Below are positions 1 to 14,509 of a stretch of 64,000 nt of DNA, piece after piece. The stretch's first letter is position 1, and every line of letters starts with the position of its first letter. The translations under genes and the position numbers were made by a program. The notes beneath the pieces were generated by a model. The model saw nothing but the letters and a program-made list of their open reading frames with translations, ran no database searches and was not told the origin of the DNA. The stretch covers positions 1,696,723,978 through 1,696,787,977 of the forward strand of contig OX336388.2 in NCBI GenBank assembly GCA_946902985.2, written 5' to 3'. This DNA comes from Meconema thalassinum (lineage: Eukaryota; Arthropoda; Insecta; Orthoptera; Tettigoniidae).

Positions 1-2755
1 TACTAATTATGACAAGTAACAGTAACTTCGATACTAATTATGACAAGTAACTGTAACTTCGATACTAATTATGACGGGTAACAGTAACTTCGATATTAAT
101 TATGACAAGTAACAGTAACTTCGATACTAATTATGACAAGTAACTGTAATTTCGATACAAATTTTGGCAGGTAACTGTAACTTCGTTACTAATTATGACA
201 GGTAACAGTAACGTCGATACTAATTATGACAGGTTACTGTAACATCGTTACTAATTATGTCATGTAACTGTAACTTCGATACTAATTATGACAAGTAACT
301 GTAACTTCGATACTTATTATGACAGGTAACTGTAACCTCACTACTAATTATGACAAGAAACTGTAACTTCGATACTAATTATGACAGGTAACTGTAACTT
401 CGATACTAATTATGACAAGTAACTGTAACTTCGATACTAATTATGACAAGTAACTGTAACTTCGATACTAATTATGAAGGGTAACAGTAACTTCGATATT
501 AATTATGACAAGTAACAGTAACTTCGATACTAATTATGACAAGTAACTGTAATTTCTTTACAAATTTTGGCAGGTAACTGTAACTTCGATACTAATTATG
601 ACAGGTAACAGTAACTTCGATACTTATTATGACAAGTAACTGTAACTTCGATACTAATTATGACAGGTAACTGTAACTTCGTTACTAATTATGACAAGTA
701 ACTGTAATTTCGATGCAAATTTTTGCAGGTAACTGTAACTTCGATACTAATTATGACAAGAAACTGTAACTTCGATACTAATTATGACAGGTAACTGTAA
801 CTTCGATACATATTATGACAGGTAACTGTAACTTCATTACTAATTATGACAAGAAACTGTAACTTCGATACTAATTATGACAGGTAACTGTAACTTCCAT
901 ACTAATTATGACAATTAACTGTAACTTCGATACTAATTATGACAAGTACCTGTAACTTCGATACTAATTATGACAGGTAACAGTAACTTCGATATTAATT
1001 ATGACCAGTAACTGTAATTTCGATACAAATTATGGCAGGTAACTGTAACTTCGATACTAATTATGACAGGTTACAGTAACTTCGATACTAATTATGACAG
1101 AAAACAGTAACTTCGATACTAATTATGACTGGTAACTGTAACTTCGATAATAATTATGGAAGGTAACTGTAACGTCGATACTAATTATGACAGTTAACTG
1201 TAACTTCGTTACTAATTATGACAAGTAACTGTAATTTCGATACAAATTTTGGCAGGTAACTGTAACTTCGATACTAAATATGACAGGTAACAGTCACTTC
1301 GATACTGATTATGAGAAGTAACTGTAACTTCGATACTAATTATGGCAGGTAACTGTAACTTCGTTACTAATTATGACAAATAACTGTAATTTCGATACAA
1401 ATTATGGCAGGAAACTGTAACTTCGATACTAATTATGACAGGTAACAGTAAGTTCGATACTAATTATGACTAGTAACTATAACTTCGATACAAATTATGA
1501 CAGGTAACTGTAACTTCGATACTAATTATGACAAGTAACTTTAATTTCGATACTAATAATGGCAGGTAACTGTAACTTCCTTACTAATTATGACAAGTCC
1601 CTGTAATTTCGATACTAATTATGGCAGGTAACTGTAACTTCGATACTAATTATGTCAGGTAACAGTTACTTCGATACTAATTATGACAGGAAACTGTAAC
1701 TTCGTTACTAATTATGACAAGTAACTGTAATATCGATACAAATTATGACAGTTAACTGTAACTTCGTTACTTATTATTACAAGTAATTGTAATTTCGATA
1801 CAAATTATGGCAGGTAACGGTACCTTCGATACTAATTATGACAGGTAACTGTAACTTCGATACTAATTATGACAAGGAACTGTAATTTCGATACAAATTA
1901 TGGCAGGTAACGGTAACTTTGATACTAATTAAGACAGGTAACAGTAACTTCGATACTAATTATGACAAGTAACTGTAACTTCGTTACTAATTAATACAAG
2001 TAATTCTAATTTTGATAAAAAATTATGGCAGGTAACTGTAACTTCGATACTAATTAATACAGGTAACAGTAACTTCGATACTAATTATGACAGGTTACTG
2101 TAACATCGTTACTAATTATGTCAAGTAACTGTAACTTCGATACTAATTATGACAAGTAACTGTAACTTCGATACTTATTATGACAGGTAACTGTAACCTC
2201 ACTACTAATTATGACAAGAAACTGTAACTTCGATACTAATTATGACAGGTAACTGTAACTTCGATACTAATTATGACAAGTAACTGTAACTTCGATACTA
2301 ATTATGACAAGTAACTGTAACTTCGATACTAATTATGACGGGTAACAGTAACTTCGATATTAATTATGACAAGTAACAGTAACTTCGATACTAATTATGA
2401 CAAGTAACTGTAATTTCGATACAAATTTTGGCAGGTAACTGTAACTTCGATACTAATTATGACAGGTAACAGTAACTTCGATACTTATTATGACAAGTAA
2501 CTGTAACTTCGATACTAATTATGACAGGTAACTGTAACTTCGTTACTAATTATGACAAGTAACTGTAATTTCGATACAAATTTTGGCAGGTAACTGTAAC
2601 GTCGATACTTATTTTGACAGGTAACAGTTACTTCGATACTAATTATGGCAGGTAACTGTAACTTCGATACTAATTATGACAAGTAACTGTAGCTTCGATA
2701 CTAATTATGACAGGTAACTAACTTCGTTACTAATTATGACAAGTAACTGTAATTT
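1..2755. repeat. Higher-order satellite segment, copy a
   Basis: This stretch is repeated in order at 7993-10747 with a constant offset of 7992. The rare variant GTCATG at 259 reappears at 8251, and the TTTGATAAAA monomer at 2011 reappears at 10003. A third copy starts at 3036 (offset 3035, GTCATG at 3294). Copies a and c match until about 2755 and 10747, where one reads TTCGATACAAATTTT and the other TTCGTTACAAATTAT. The left limit lies at or beyond the window edge. Confidence 0.85.
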
Positions 2756-5524
2756 CGATACAAATTTTGGCAGGTAACTGTAACTTCGATACTAATTATG
2801 ACAGGTAACAGTTACTTCGATACTAATTATGGCAGGTAACTGTAACTTCGATACTAATTATGACAGGTAACAGTAACTTCGATACTAATTATGACAAGTA
2901 ACTGTAGCTTCGATACTAATTATGACAGGTAACTAACTTCGTTACTAATGATGACAAGTAACTGTAATTTCGTTACAAATTATGGCAGGTAATTGTAATT
3001 TCGATACTAATTATGACAGGTAACAGTAACTTCGATACTAATTATGACAAGTAACAGTAACTTCGATACTAATTATGACAAGTAACTGTAACTTCGATAC
3101 TAATTATGACGGGTAACAGTAACTTCGATATTAATTATGACAAGTAACAGTAACTTCGATACTAATTATGACAAGTAACTGTAATTTCGATACAAATTTT
3201 GGCAGGTAACTGTAACTTCGTTACTAATTATGACAGGTAACAGTAACGTCGATACTAATTATGACAGGTTACTGTAACATCGTTACTAATTATGTCATGT
3301 AACTGTAACTTCGATACTAATTATGACAAGTAACTGTAACTTCGATACTTATTATGACAGGTAACTGTAACCTCACTACTAATTATGACAAGAAACTGTA
3401 ACTTCGATACTAATTATGACAGGTAACTGTAACTTCGATACTAATTATGACAAGTAACTGTAACTTCGATACTAATTATGACAAGTAACTGTAACTTCGA
3501 TACTAATTATGAAGGGTAACAGTAACTTCGATATTAATTATGACAAGTAACAGTAACTTCGATACTAATTATGACAAGTAACTGTAATTTCTTTACAAAT
3601 TTTGGCAGGTAACTGTAACTTCGATACTAATTATGACAGGTAACAGTAACTTCGATACTTATTATGACAAGTAACTGTAACTTCGATACTAATTATGACA
3701 GGTAACTGTAACTTCGTTACTAATTATGACAAGTAACTGTAATTTCGATGCAAATTTTTGCAGGTAACTGTAACTTCGATACTAATTATGACAAGAAACT
3801 GTAACTTCGATACTAATTATGACAGGTAACTGTAACTTCCATACTAATTATGACAATTAACTGTAACTTCGATACTAATTATGACAAGTACCTGTAACTT
3901 CGATACTAATTATGACAGGTAACAGTAACTTCGATATTAATTATGACCAGTAACTGTAATTTCGATACAAATTATGGCAGGTAACTGTAACTTCGATACT
4001 AATTATGACAGGTTACAGTAACTTCGATACTAATTATGACAGAAAACAGTAACTTCGATACTAATTATGACTGGTAACTGTAACTTCGATAATAATTATG
4101 GAAGGTAACTGTAACTTCGATACTAATTATGACAGTTAACTGTAACTTCGTTACTAATTATGACAAGTAACTGTAATTTCGATACAAATTTTGGCAGGTA
4201 ACTGTAACTTCGATACTAAATATGACAGGTAACAGTCACTTCGATACTGATTATGAGAAGTAACTGTAACTTCGATACTAATTATGGCAGGTAACTGTAA
4301 CTTCGTTACTAATTATGACAAATAACTGTAATTTCGATACAAATTATGGCAGGAAACTGTAACTTCGATACTAATTATGACAGGTAACAGTAAGTTCGAT
4401 ACTAATTATGACTAGTAACTATAACTTCGATACAAATTATGACAGGTAACTGTAACTTCGATACTAATTATGACAAGTAACTTTAATTTCGATACTAATA
4501 ATGGCAGGTAACTGTAACTTCCTTACTAATTATGACAAGTCCCTGTAATTTCGATACTAATTATGGCAGGTAACTGTAACTTCGATACTAATTATGTCAG
4601 GTAACAGTTACTTCGATACTAATTATGACAGGAAACTGTAACTTCGTTACTAATTATGACAAGTAACTGTAATATCGATACAAATTATGACAGTTAACTG
4701 TAACTTCGTTACTTATTATTACAAGTAATTGTAATTTCGATACAAATTATGGCAGGTAACGGTACCTTCGATACTAATTATGACAGGTAACTGTAACTTC
4801 GATACTAATTATGACAAGGAACTGTAATTTCGATACAAATTATGGCAGGTAACGGTAACTTTGATACTAATTAAGACAGGTAACAGTAACTTCGATACTA
4901 ATTATGACAAGTAACTGTAACTTCGTTACTAATTAATACAAGTAATTCCAATTTTGATAAAAAATTATGGCAGGTAACTGTAACTTCGATACTAATTAAT
5001 ACAGGTAACAGTAACTTCGATACTAATTATGACAGGTTACTGTAACATCGTTACTAATTATGTCAAGTAACTGTAACTTCGATACTAATTATGACAAGTA
5101 ACTGTAACTTCGATACTTATTATGACAGGTAACTGTAACCTCACTACTAATTATGACAAGAAACTGTAACTTCGATACTAATTATGACAGGTAACTGTAA
5201 CTTCGATACTAATTATGACAAGTAACTGTAACTTCGATACTAATTATGACAAGTAACTGTAACTTCGATACTAATTATGACGGGTAACAGTAACTTCGAT
5301 ATTAATTATGACAAGTAACAGTAACTTCGATACTAATTATGACAAGTAACTGTAATTTCGATACAAATTTTGGCAGGTAACTGTAACTTCGATACTAATT
5401 ATGACAGGTAACAGTAACTTCGATACTTATTATGACAAGTAACTGTAACTTCGATACTAATTATGACAGGTAACTGTAACTTCGTTACTAATTATGACAA
5501 GTAACTGTAATTTCGATACAAATT
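2727..5524. repeat. Higher-order satellite segment, copy b
   Basis: Matches 7684-10574 with offset 4957 up to about 3830 and 5050 afterwards, because copy b lacks 93 bp (exactly three monomers) that copies a and c both keep near 801-893 and 8790-8880. Shared rare variants include ACTAATGATGACAAG near 2946 and 7903, and GTCATG at 3294 and 8251. The right breakpoint is where copy b reads AAATTATGACAGTTAACTG and copy c reads AAATTTTGGCAAGTAACTG. Confidence 0.85.
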
Positions 5525-5669
5525 ATGACAGTTAACTGTAACTTCATTACTTATTATGACAAGTAACTGTAATTTCGATACAAATTAGGACAGGTAACTG
5601 TAACTTCGTAACTAATTATGACAGGAAACTGTAACTTCGTTACTAATTATGACAAGTAATTGTAATTTC

Positions 5670-7382
5670 GATACAAATTATGGCAGGTAACTGTAACGTC
5701 GATACTTATTTTGACAGGTAACAGTTACTTCGATACTAATTATGGCAGGTAACTGTAACTTCGATACTAATTATGACAAGTAACTGTAGCTTCGATACTA
5801 ATTATGACAGGTAACTAACTTCGTTACTAATTATGACAAGTAACTGTAATTTCGTTACAAATTATGGCAGGTAATTGTAATTTCGATACTAGTTATGACA
5901 GATAACAGTAACTTCGATACTAATTATGACAAGTAACAGTAACTTCGATACTTATTATGACAAGTAACTATAACTTCCATACTAATTATGACAGGATATT
6001 GTAACTTCGTTAGTAATTATGACAAGTAACTGTAATTTCGATACAAATTTTGGCAGGTTAATGTAACTTCGATACTGATTATGACAGGTAACAGTAACTT
6101 CGATACTAATTATGACAGGAAACTGTAACTTCGTTACTAATTATGACAAGTAACTGTAATTTCGATACAAATTAGGACAGGTAACTGTAACTTCGTAACT
6201 AATTATGACAGGAAACTGTAACTTCGTTACTAATTATGACAAGTAACTGTAATTTCGATACAAATTATGACAGGTAACTGTAACTTCGTAACTAATTATG
6301 ACAAGTAACTGTAATTCCGATACAAATTATGGCAGGTAACAGTACCTTCGATACTAATTATGACAGGTTACAGTAACTTCGATACTAATTATGACAGAAA
6401 ACAGTAACTTGGATACTAATTATGACAGGTAACAGTAACTTCGATAATAATTATGGAAGGTTACTGTAACTTCGATACTAATTATGACAGTTAACTGTAA
6501 CTTCGTTACTAATTATGACAAGTAACTGTAATTTCGTTACAAATTATGGCAGGTAACTGTAATTCCGATACAAATTATGGCAGGTAACAGTACCTTCGAT
6601 ACTATTTATGACAGGTAACAGTAACTTCGATACTAATTTTGACAAGTAACTGTCACTTCGATAATAATTATGACAGGTAACTGTAACTTCGTTACTAATT
6701 ATGACAAGTAACTGTAATTTCGATACAAATTTTGGCAGGTAACTGTAACTTCGATACTAATTATGACAGGTAACAGTCACTTCGATACTAATTATGAGAA
6801 GTAACTGTAACTTCGATACTAATTACGACAGGTAACTGTAACTTCGTTACTAATTATGACAAATAACTGTAATTTCGATGCAAATTATGGCAGGAAACTG
6901 TAACTTCGATACTAATTATGACAGGTAACAGTATGTTCGATACTAATTATGACAAGTAACTATAACTTCGATACAAATTATGACAGGTAACTGTAACTTC
7001 GATACTAATTATGACAAGTAACTTTAATTTCGATACTAATAATGGCAGGTAACTGTAACTTCCTTACTAATTATGACAAGTCCCTGTAATTTCGATACAA
7101 ATTACGGCAGGTAACTGTAACTTCGATACTAATTATGTCAGGTAACAGTTACTTCGATACTAATTATGACGGGAAACTGTAACTTCGTTACTACTTATGA
7201 CAAGTAACTGTAATATCGATACAAATTATGACAGTTAACTGTAACTTCATTACTTATTATGACAAGTAACTGTAATTTCGATACAAATTATGGCAGGTAA
7301 CGGTACCTTCGATACTAATTATGACAGGTAACTGTAACTTCGATACTAATTATGACAAGGAACTGTAATTTCGATACAAATT
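5670..7382. repeat. Higher-order satellite segment duplicated at 10565-12122
   Basis: Offset from the right-hand copy is 4895 at the left (ACGTCGATAC at 5696 and 10591), 4771 in the middle (AGTACC at 6341 and 11112) and 4740 at the right (AAATAACTG near 6861 and 11601). The two offset steps are 124 bp (four monomers) and 31 bp (one monomer). Similarity stops at about 7382 and 12122, where one copy reads TTTTGGCAGGTAACTG and the other TTATGGCAGGTAACGG. Confidence 0.8.
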
Positions 7383-7683
7383 TTGGCAGGTAACTGTAAC
7401 TTCGATACTAATTATGACAAGTAACTGTAACTTCGATACTAATTATGACAAGTTACTGTAACTTCGATACTAATTATGACGGGTAACAGTAACTTCGATA
7501 TTAATTATGACAAGTAACTGTAACTTCGATACTAATTATGACAAGTAACTGTAATTTCGATACAAATTTTGGCAGGTAACTGTAACTTCGATACTAATTA
7601 TGACAGGTAACAGTAACTTCGATACTTATTATGACAAGTAACTGTAACTTCGATACTAATTATGACAGGTAACTGTAATTTCG

Positions 7684-10600
7684 TTACTAATTATGACAAG
7701 TAACTGTAATTTCGATACAAATTTTGGCAGGTAACTGTAACTTCGATACTAATTATGACAGGTAACAGTTACTTCGATACTAATTATGGCAGGTAACTGT
7801 AACTTCGATACTAATTATGACAGGTAACAGTAACTTCGATACTAATTATGACAAGTAACTGTAGCTTCGATACTAATTATGACAGGTAACTAACTTCGTT
7901 ACTAATGATGACAAGTAACTGTAATTTCGTTACAAATTATGGCAGGTAATTGTAATTTCGATACTAATTATGACAGGTAACAGTAACTTCGATACTAATT
8001 ATGACAAGTAACAGTAACTTCGATACTAATTATGACAAGTAACTGTAACTTCGATACTAATTATGACGGGTAACAGTAACTTCGATATTAATTATGACAA
8101 GTAACAGTAACTTCGATACTAATTATGACAAGTAACTGTAATTTCGATACAAATTTTGGCAGGTAACTGTAACTTCGATACTAATTATGACAGGTAACAG
8201 TAACGTCGATACTAATTATGACAGGTTACTGTAACATCGTTACTAATTATGTCATGTAACTGTAACTTCGATACTAATTATGACAAGTAACTGTAACTTC
8301 GATACTTATTATGACAGGTAACTGTAACCTCACTACTAATTATGACAAGAAACTGTAACTTCGATACTAATTATGACAGGTAACTGTAACTTCGATACTA
8401 ATTATGACAAGTAACTGTAACTTCGATACTAATTATGACAAGTAACTGTAACTTCGATACTAATTATGACGGGTAACAGTAACTTCGATATTAATTATGA
8501 CAAGTAACAGTAACTTCGATACTAATTATGACAAGTAACTGTAATTTCTTTACAAATTTTGGCAGGTAACTGTAACTTCGATACTAATTATGACAGGTAA
8601 CAGTAACTTCGATACTTATTATGACAAGTAACTGTAACTTCGATACTAATTATGACAGGTAACTGTAACTTCGTTACTAATTATGACAAGTAACTGTAAT
8701 TTCGATGCAAATTTTGGCAGGTAACTGTAACTTCGATACTAATTATGACAAGAAACTGTAACTTCGATACTAATTATGACAGGTAACTGTAACTTCGATA
8801 CTTATTATGACAGGTAACTGTAACTTCATTACTAATTATGACAAGAAACTGTAACTTCGATACTAATTATGACAGGTAACTGTAACTTCCATACTAATTA
8901 TGACAATTAACTGTAACTTCGATACTAATTATGACAAGTACCTGTAACTTCGATACTAATTATGACAGGTAACAGTAACTTCGATATTAATTATGACCAG
9001 TAACTGTAATTTCGATACAAATTATGGCAGGTAACTGTAACTTCGATACTAATTATGACAGGTTACAGTAACTTCGATACTAATTATGACAGAAAACAGT
9101 AACTTCGATACTAATTATGACTGGTAACTGTAACTTCGATAATAATTATGGAAGGTAACTGAAACGTCGATACTAATTATGACAGTTAACTGTAACTTCG
9201 TTACTAATTATGACAAGTAACTGTAATTTCGATACAAATTTTGGCAGGTAACTGTAACTTCGATACTAATTATGACAGGTAACAGTCACTTCGATACTGA
9301 TTATGAGAAGTAACTGTAACTTCGATACTAATTATGGCAGGTAACTGTAACTTCGTTACTAATTATGACAAATAACTGTAATTTCGATACAAATTATGGC
9401 AGGAAACTGTAACTTCGATACTAATTATGACAGGTAACAGTAAGTTCGATACTAATTATGACTAGTAACTATAACTTCGATACAAATTATGACAGGTAAC
9501 TGTAACTTCGATACTAATTATGACAAGTAACTTTAATTTCGATACTAATAATGGCAGGTAACTGTAACTTCCTTACTAATTATGACAAGTCCCTGTAATT
9601 TCGATACTAATTATGGCAGGTAACTGTAACTTCGATACTAATTATGTCAGGTAACAGTTACTTCGATACTAATTATGACAGGAAACTGTAACTTCGTTAC
9701 TAATTATGACAAGTAACTGTAATATCGATACAAATTATGACAGTTAACTGTAACTTCGTTACTTATTATGACAAGTAATTGTAATTTCGATACAAATTAT
9801 GGCAGGTAACGGTACCTTCGATACTAATTATGACAGGTAACTGTAACTTCGATACTAATTATGACAAGGAACTGTAATTTCGATACAAATTATGGCAGGT
9901 AACGGTAACTTTGATACTAATTAAGACAGGTAACAGTAACTTCGATACTAATTATGACAAGTAACTGTAACTTCGTTACTAATTAATACAAGTAATTCTA
10001 ATTTTGATAAAAAATTATGGCAGGTAACTGTAACTTCGATACTAATTAATACAGGTAACAGTAACTTCGATACTAATTATGACAGGTTACTGTAACATCG
10101 TTACTAATTATGTCAAGTAACTGTAACTTCGATACTAATTATGACAAGTAACTGTAACTTCGATACTTATTATGACAGGTAACTGTAACCTCACTACTAA
10201 TTATGACAAGAAACTGTAACTTCGGTACTAATTATGACAGGTAACTGTAACTTCGATACTAATTATGACAAGTAACTGTAACTTCGATACTAATTATGAC
10301 AAGTAACTGTAACTTCGATACTAATTATGACGGGTAACAGTAACTTCGATATTAATTATGACAAGTAACAGTAACTTCGATACTAATTATGACAAGTAAC
10401 TGTAATTTCGATACAAATTTTGGCAGGTAACTGTAACTTCGATACTAATTATGACAGGTAACAGTAACTTCGATACTTATTATGACAAGTAACTGTAACT
10501 TCGATACTAATTATGACAGGTAACTGTAACTTCGTTACTAATTATGACAAGTAACTGTAATTTCGATACAAATTTTGGCAAGTAACTGTAACGTCGATAC

Positions 10601-10747
10601 TTATTTTGACAGGTAACAGTTACTTCGATACTAATTATGGCAGGTAACTGTAACTTCGATACTAATTATGACAAGTAACTGTAGCTTCGATACTAATTAT
10701 GACAGGTAACTAACTTCGTTACTAATTATGACAAGTAACTGTAATTT
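7684..10747. repeat. Higher-order satellite segment, copy c
   Basis: Third copy of the segment seen at 1-2755 and 2727-5524. It keeps the three monomers that copy b lost. It aligns further left with copy b (to about 7684) and further right with copy a (to about 10747), so the three copies have staggered boundaries. That suggests repeated exchange rather than a single triplication. Confidence 0.85.
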
Positions 10748-12122
10748 CGTTACAAATTATGGCAGGTAATTGTAATTTCGATACTAGTTATGACAGGTAA
10801 CAGTAACTTCGATACTAATTATGACAAGTAACAGTAACTTCGATACTTATTATGACAAGTAACTATAACTTCCATACTAATTATGACAGGATATTGTAAC
10901 TTCGTTACTAATTATGACAAGTAACTGTAATTTCGATACAAATTATGACAGGTAACTGTAACTTCGTAACTAATTATGACAGGAAACTGTAACTTCGTTA
11001 CTAATTATGACAAGTAACTGTAATTTCGATACAAATTATGACAGGTAACTGTAACTTCGTAACTAATTATGACAAGTAACTGTAATTCCGATACAAATTA
11101 TGGCAGGTAACAGTACCTTCGATACTAATTATGACAGGTTACAGTAACTTCGATACTAATTATGACAGAAAACAGTAACTTCGATACTAATTATGACAGG
11201 TAACAGTAACTTCGATAATAATTATGGAAGGTTACTGTAACTTCGATACTAATTATGACAGTTAACTGTAACTTCGTTACTAATTATGACAAGTAACTGT
11301 AATTTCGTTACAAATTATGGCAGGTAACAGTACCTTCGATACTATTTATGACAGGTAACAGTAACTTCGATACTAATTTTGACAAGTAACTGTCACTTCG
11401 ATAATAATTATGACAGGTAACTGTAACTTCGTTACTAATTATGACAAGTAACTGTAATTTCGATACAAATTTTGGCAGGTAACTGTAACTTCGATACTAA
11501 TTATGACAGGTAACAGTCACTTCGATACTAATTATGAGAAGTAACTGTAACTTCGATACTAATTACGACAGGTAACTGTAACTTCGTTACTAATTATGAC
11601 AAATAACTGTAATTTCGATACAAATTATGGCAGGAAACTGTAACTTCGATACTAATTATGACAGGTAACAGTAAGTTCGATACTAATTATGACAAGTAAC
11701 TATAACTTCGATACAAATTATGACAGGTAACTGTAACTTCGATACTAATTATGACAAGTAACTTTAATTTCGATACTAATAATGGCAGGTAACTGTAACT
11801 TCCTTACTAATTATGACAAGTCCCTGTAATTTCGATACAAATTACGGCAGGTAACTGTAACTTCGATACTAATTATGTCAGGTAACAGTTACTTCGATAC
11901 TAATTATGACAGGAAACTGTAACTTCGTTACTACTTATGACAAGTAACTGTAATATCGATACAAATTATGACAGTTAACTGTAACTTCATTACTTATTAT
12001 GACAAGTAACTGTAATTTCGATACAAATTATGGCAGGTAACGGTACCTTCGATACTAATTATGACAGGTAACTGTAACTTCGATACTAATTATGACAAGG
12101 AACTGTAATTTCGATACAAATT
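10565..12122. repeat. Higher-order satellite segment, partner of 5670-7382
   Basis: Right-hand partner of 5670-7382, shorter by five monomers in total. From about 11130 it also aligns with 19380-21018, so this stretch has at least three relatives in the window. Confidence 0.8.
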
Positions 12123-12735
12123 ATGGCAGGTAACGGTAAAATTGATACTAATTATGACAGGTAACAGAAACTTCGATACTAATTATGAGAAGTAACTGTA
12201 ACTTCGTTACTAATTAAGACAAGTAATTCTAATTTTGATAAAAAATTATGGCAGGTATCTGTAACTTCGATACTAATTAATACAGGTAACAGTAACTTCG
12301 ATACTAATTATGACAGGTTACTGTAACATCGTTACTAATTATGTCAAGTAACTGTAACTACGATACTAATTATGACAAGTAACTGTAACTTCGATACTTA
12401 TTATGACAGGTAACAGTAACTTCGATACTAATTATGACAAGTAACAGTAACTTCGATACTTATTATGACAAGTAACTATAACTTCGATACTAATTATGAC
12501 AGGTAACTGTAACTTCGTTACTAATTATGACAAGTAACTGTAATTTCGATACAAATTATGGCAGGTTACTGTAACTTCGATAATAATTATGACAGGTAAC
12601 AGTAACTTCGATACTAATTATGACAAGTAACTATAACTTCGATACATATTATGACAGGTAACTGTAATTTCGATACAAATTATGACAGGTAACTGTAACA
12701 TCGATACTAATTATGACAAGTAACTGTAACTTCGA
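11130..12735. repeat. Higher-order satellite segment duplicated at 19380-21018
   Basis: Offset is 8252 at the left (ACAGAAAAC at 11165 and 19417) and 8283 at the right (ACAGAAAC at 12164 and 20447; AACTACGATAC at 12356 and 20639). The 31-bp step is one extra monomer near 19571. Copies part company at about 12735 and 21018. Confidence 0.8.
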
Positions 12736-14509
12736 TACTAATTATGACAAGTTACTGTAACTTCGATACTAATTATGACGGGTAACAGTAACTTCGATAT
12801 TAATTATGACAAGTAACTGTAACTTCGATACTAATTATGACAAGTAACTGTAATTTCGATACAAATTTTGGCAGGTAACTGTAACTTCGATACTAATTAT
12901 GACAGGTAACAGTAACTTCGGTACTTATTATGACAAGTAACTGTAACTTCGATACTAATTATGACAGGTAACTGTAACTTCGTTACTAATTTTGACAAGT
13001 AACTGTAATTTCGATACAAATTTTGGCAGGTAACTGTAACTTCGATACTAATTATGACAGGTAACAGTAACTTCGATACTAATTACGGCAGGTAACTGTA
13101 ACTTCGATACTAATTATGACAGGTAACAGTAACTTCGATACTAATTATGACAAGTAACAGTAACTTCGATACTAATTATGACAAGTAACTGTAACTTCGC
13201 TACTAATTATGACGGGTAACAGTAACTTCGATATTAATTATGACAAGTAACAGTAACTTCGATACTAATTACGACAAGTAACTCTAATTTTGATAAAAAA
13301 AAATTATGGCAGGTAACTGTAACATCGATACTATTTAATACAGGTAACAGTAACTTCGATACTAATTATGACAGGTTACTGTAACATCGTTACTAATTAT
13401 TTAAAGTAACTGTATCTTCGATACTAATTATGACAAGAAACTGTAACTTCGATACATATTATGAGAGGTAACTGTAATTTCGATACAAATTATGGCAGGT
13501 AACTGTATTTTCGATACTAATTATGACAGGTAAAAGTAACTTCGATACTAATTATGACAAGTAACTATAACTTCGATACATATTATGACAGGTAACTGTA
13601 ATTTCGATACAAATTATGGCAGGTAACAGTACCTTCGATACTAATTATGACAGGTAACTGTAACTTCGATACTAATTATGACAAGGAACTGTAATTTCGA
13701 TACAAATTATGGCAGGTTACTGTAACTTCGATACTAATTATGACGGGTAACAGTAACTTCGATATTAATTATGACAAGTAACTGTAACTTCGATACTAAT
13801 TATGACAAGTAACTGTAATTTCGATACAAATTTTGGCAGGTAACTGTAACTTCGATACTAATTATGACAGGTAACAGTAACATCGATACTTATTATGACA
13901 AGTAACTGTAGCTTCGATACTAATTATGACAGGTAACTAACTTCGTTACTAATTATGACAAGTAACTGTAATTTCGTTACAAATTATGGCAGGTAATTGT
14001 AATTTCGATACTAATTATGACAGGTAACAGTAACTTCGATACTAATTATGACAAGTAACAGTAACTTCGATACTAATTATGACAAGTAACTGTAACTTCG
14101 CTACTAATTATGACGGGTAACAGTAACTTCGATATTAATTATGACAAGTAACAGTAACTTCGATACTAATTATGACAAGTAACTGTAATTTCGATACAAA
14201 TTTTGGCAGGTAACTGTAACTTCGATACTAATTATGACAGGTAACAGTAACGTCGATACTAATTATGACAGGTTACTGTAACATCGTTACTAATTATGTC
14301 AAGTAACTGTAACTTCGATACTAATTATGACAAGTAACTGTAACTTCGATACTTATTATGACAGGTAACTGTAACCTCACTACTAATTATGACAAGAAAC
14401 TGTAACTTCGATACTAATTATGACAGGTAACTGTAACTTCGATACTAATTATGACAAGTAACTCTAACTTCGATACTAATTATGACAAGTAACTGTAACT
14501 TCGATACTA

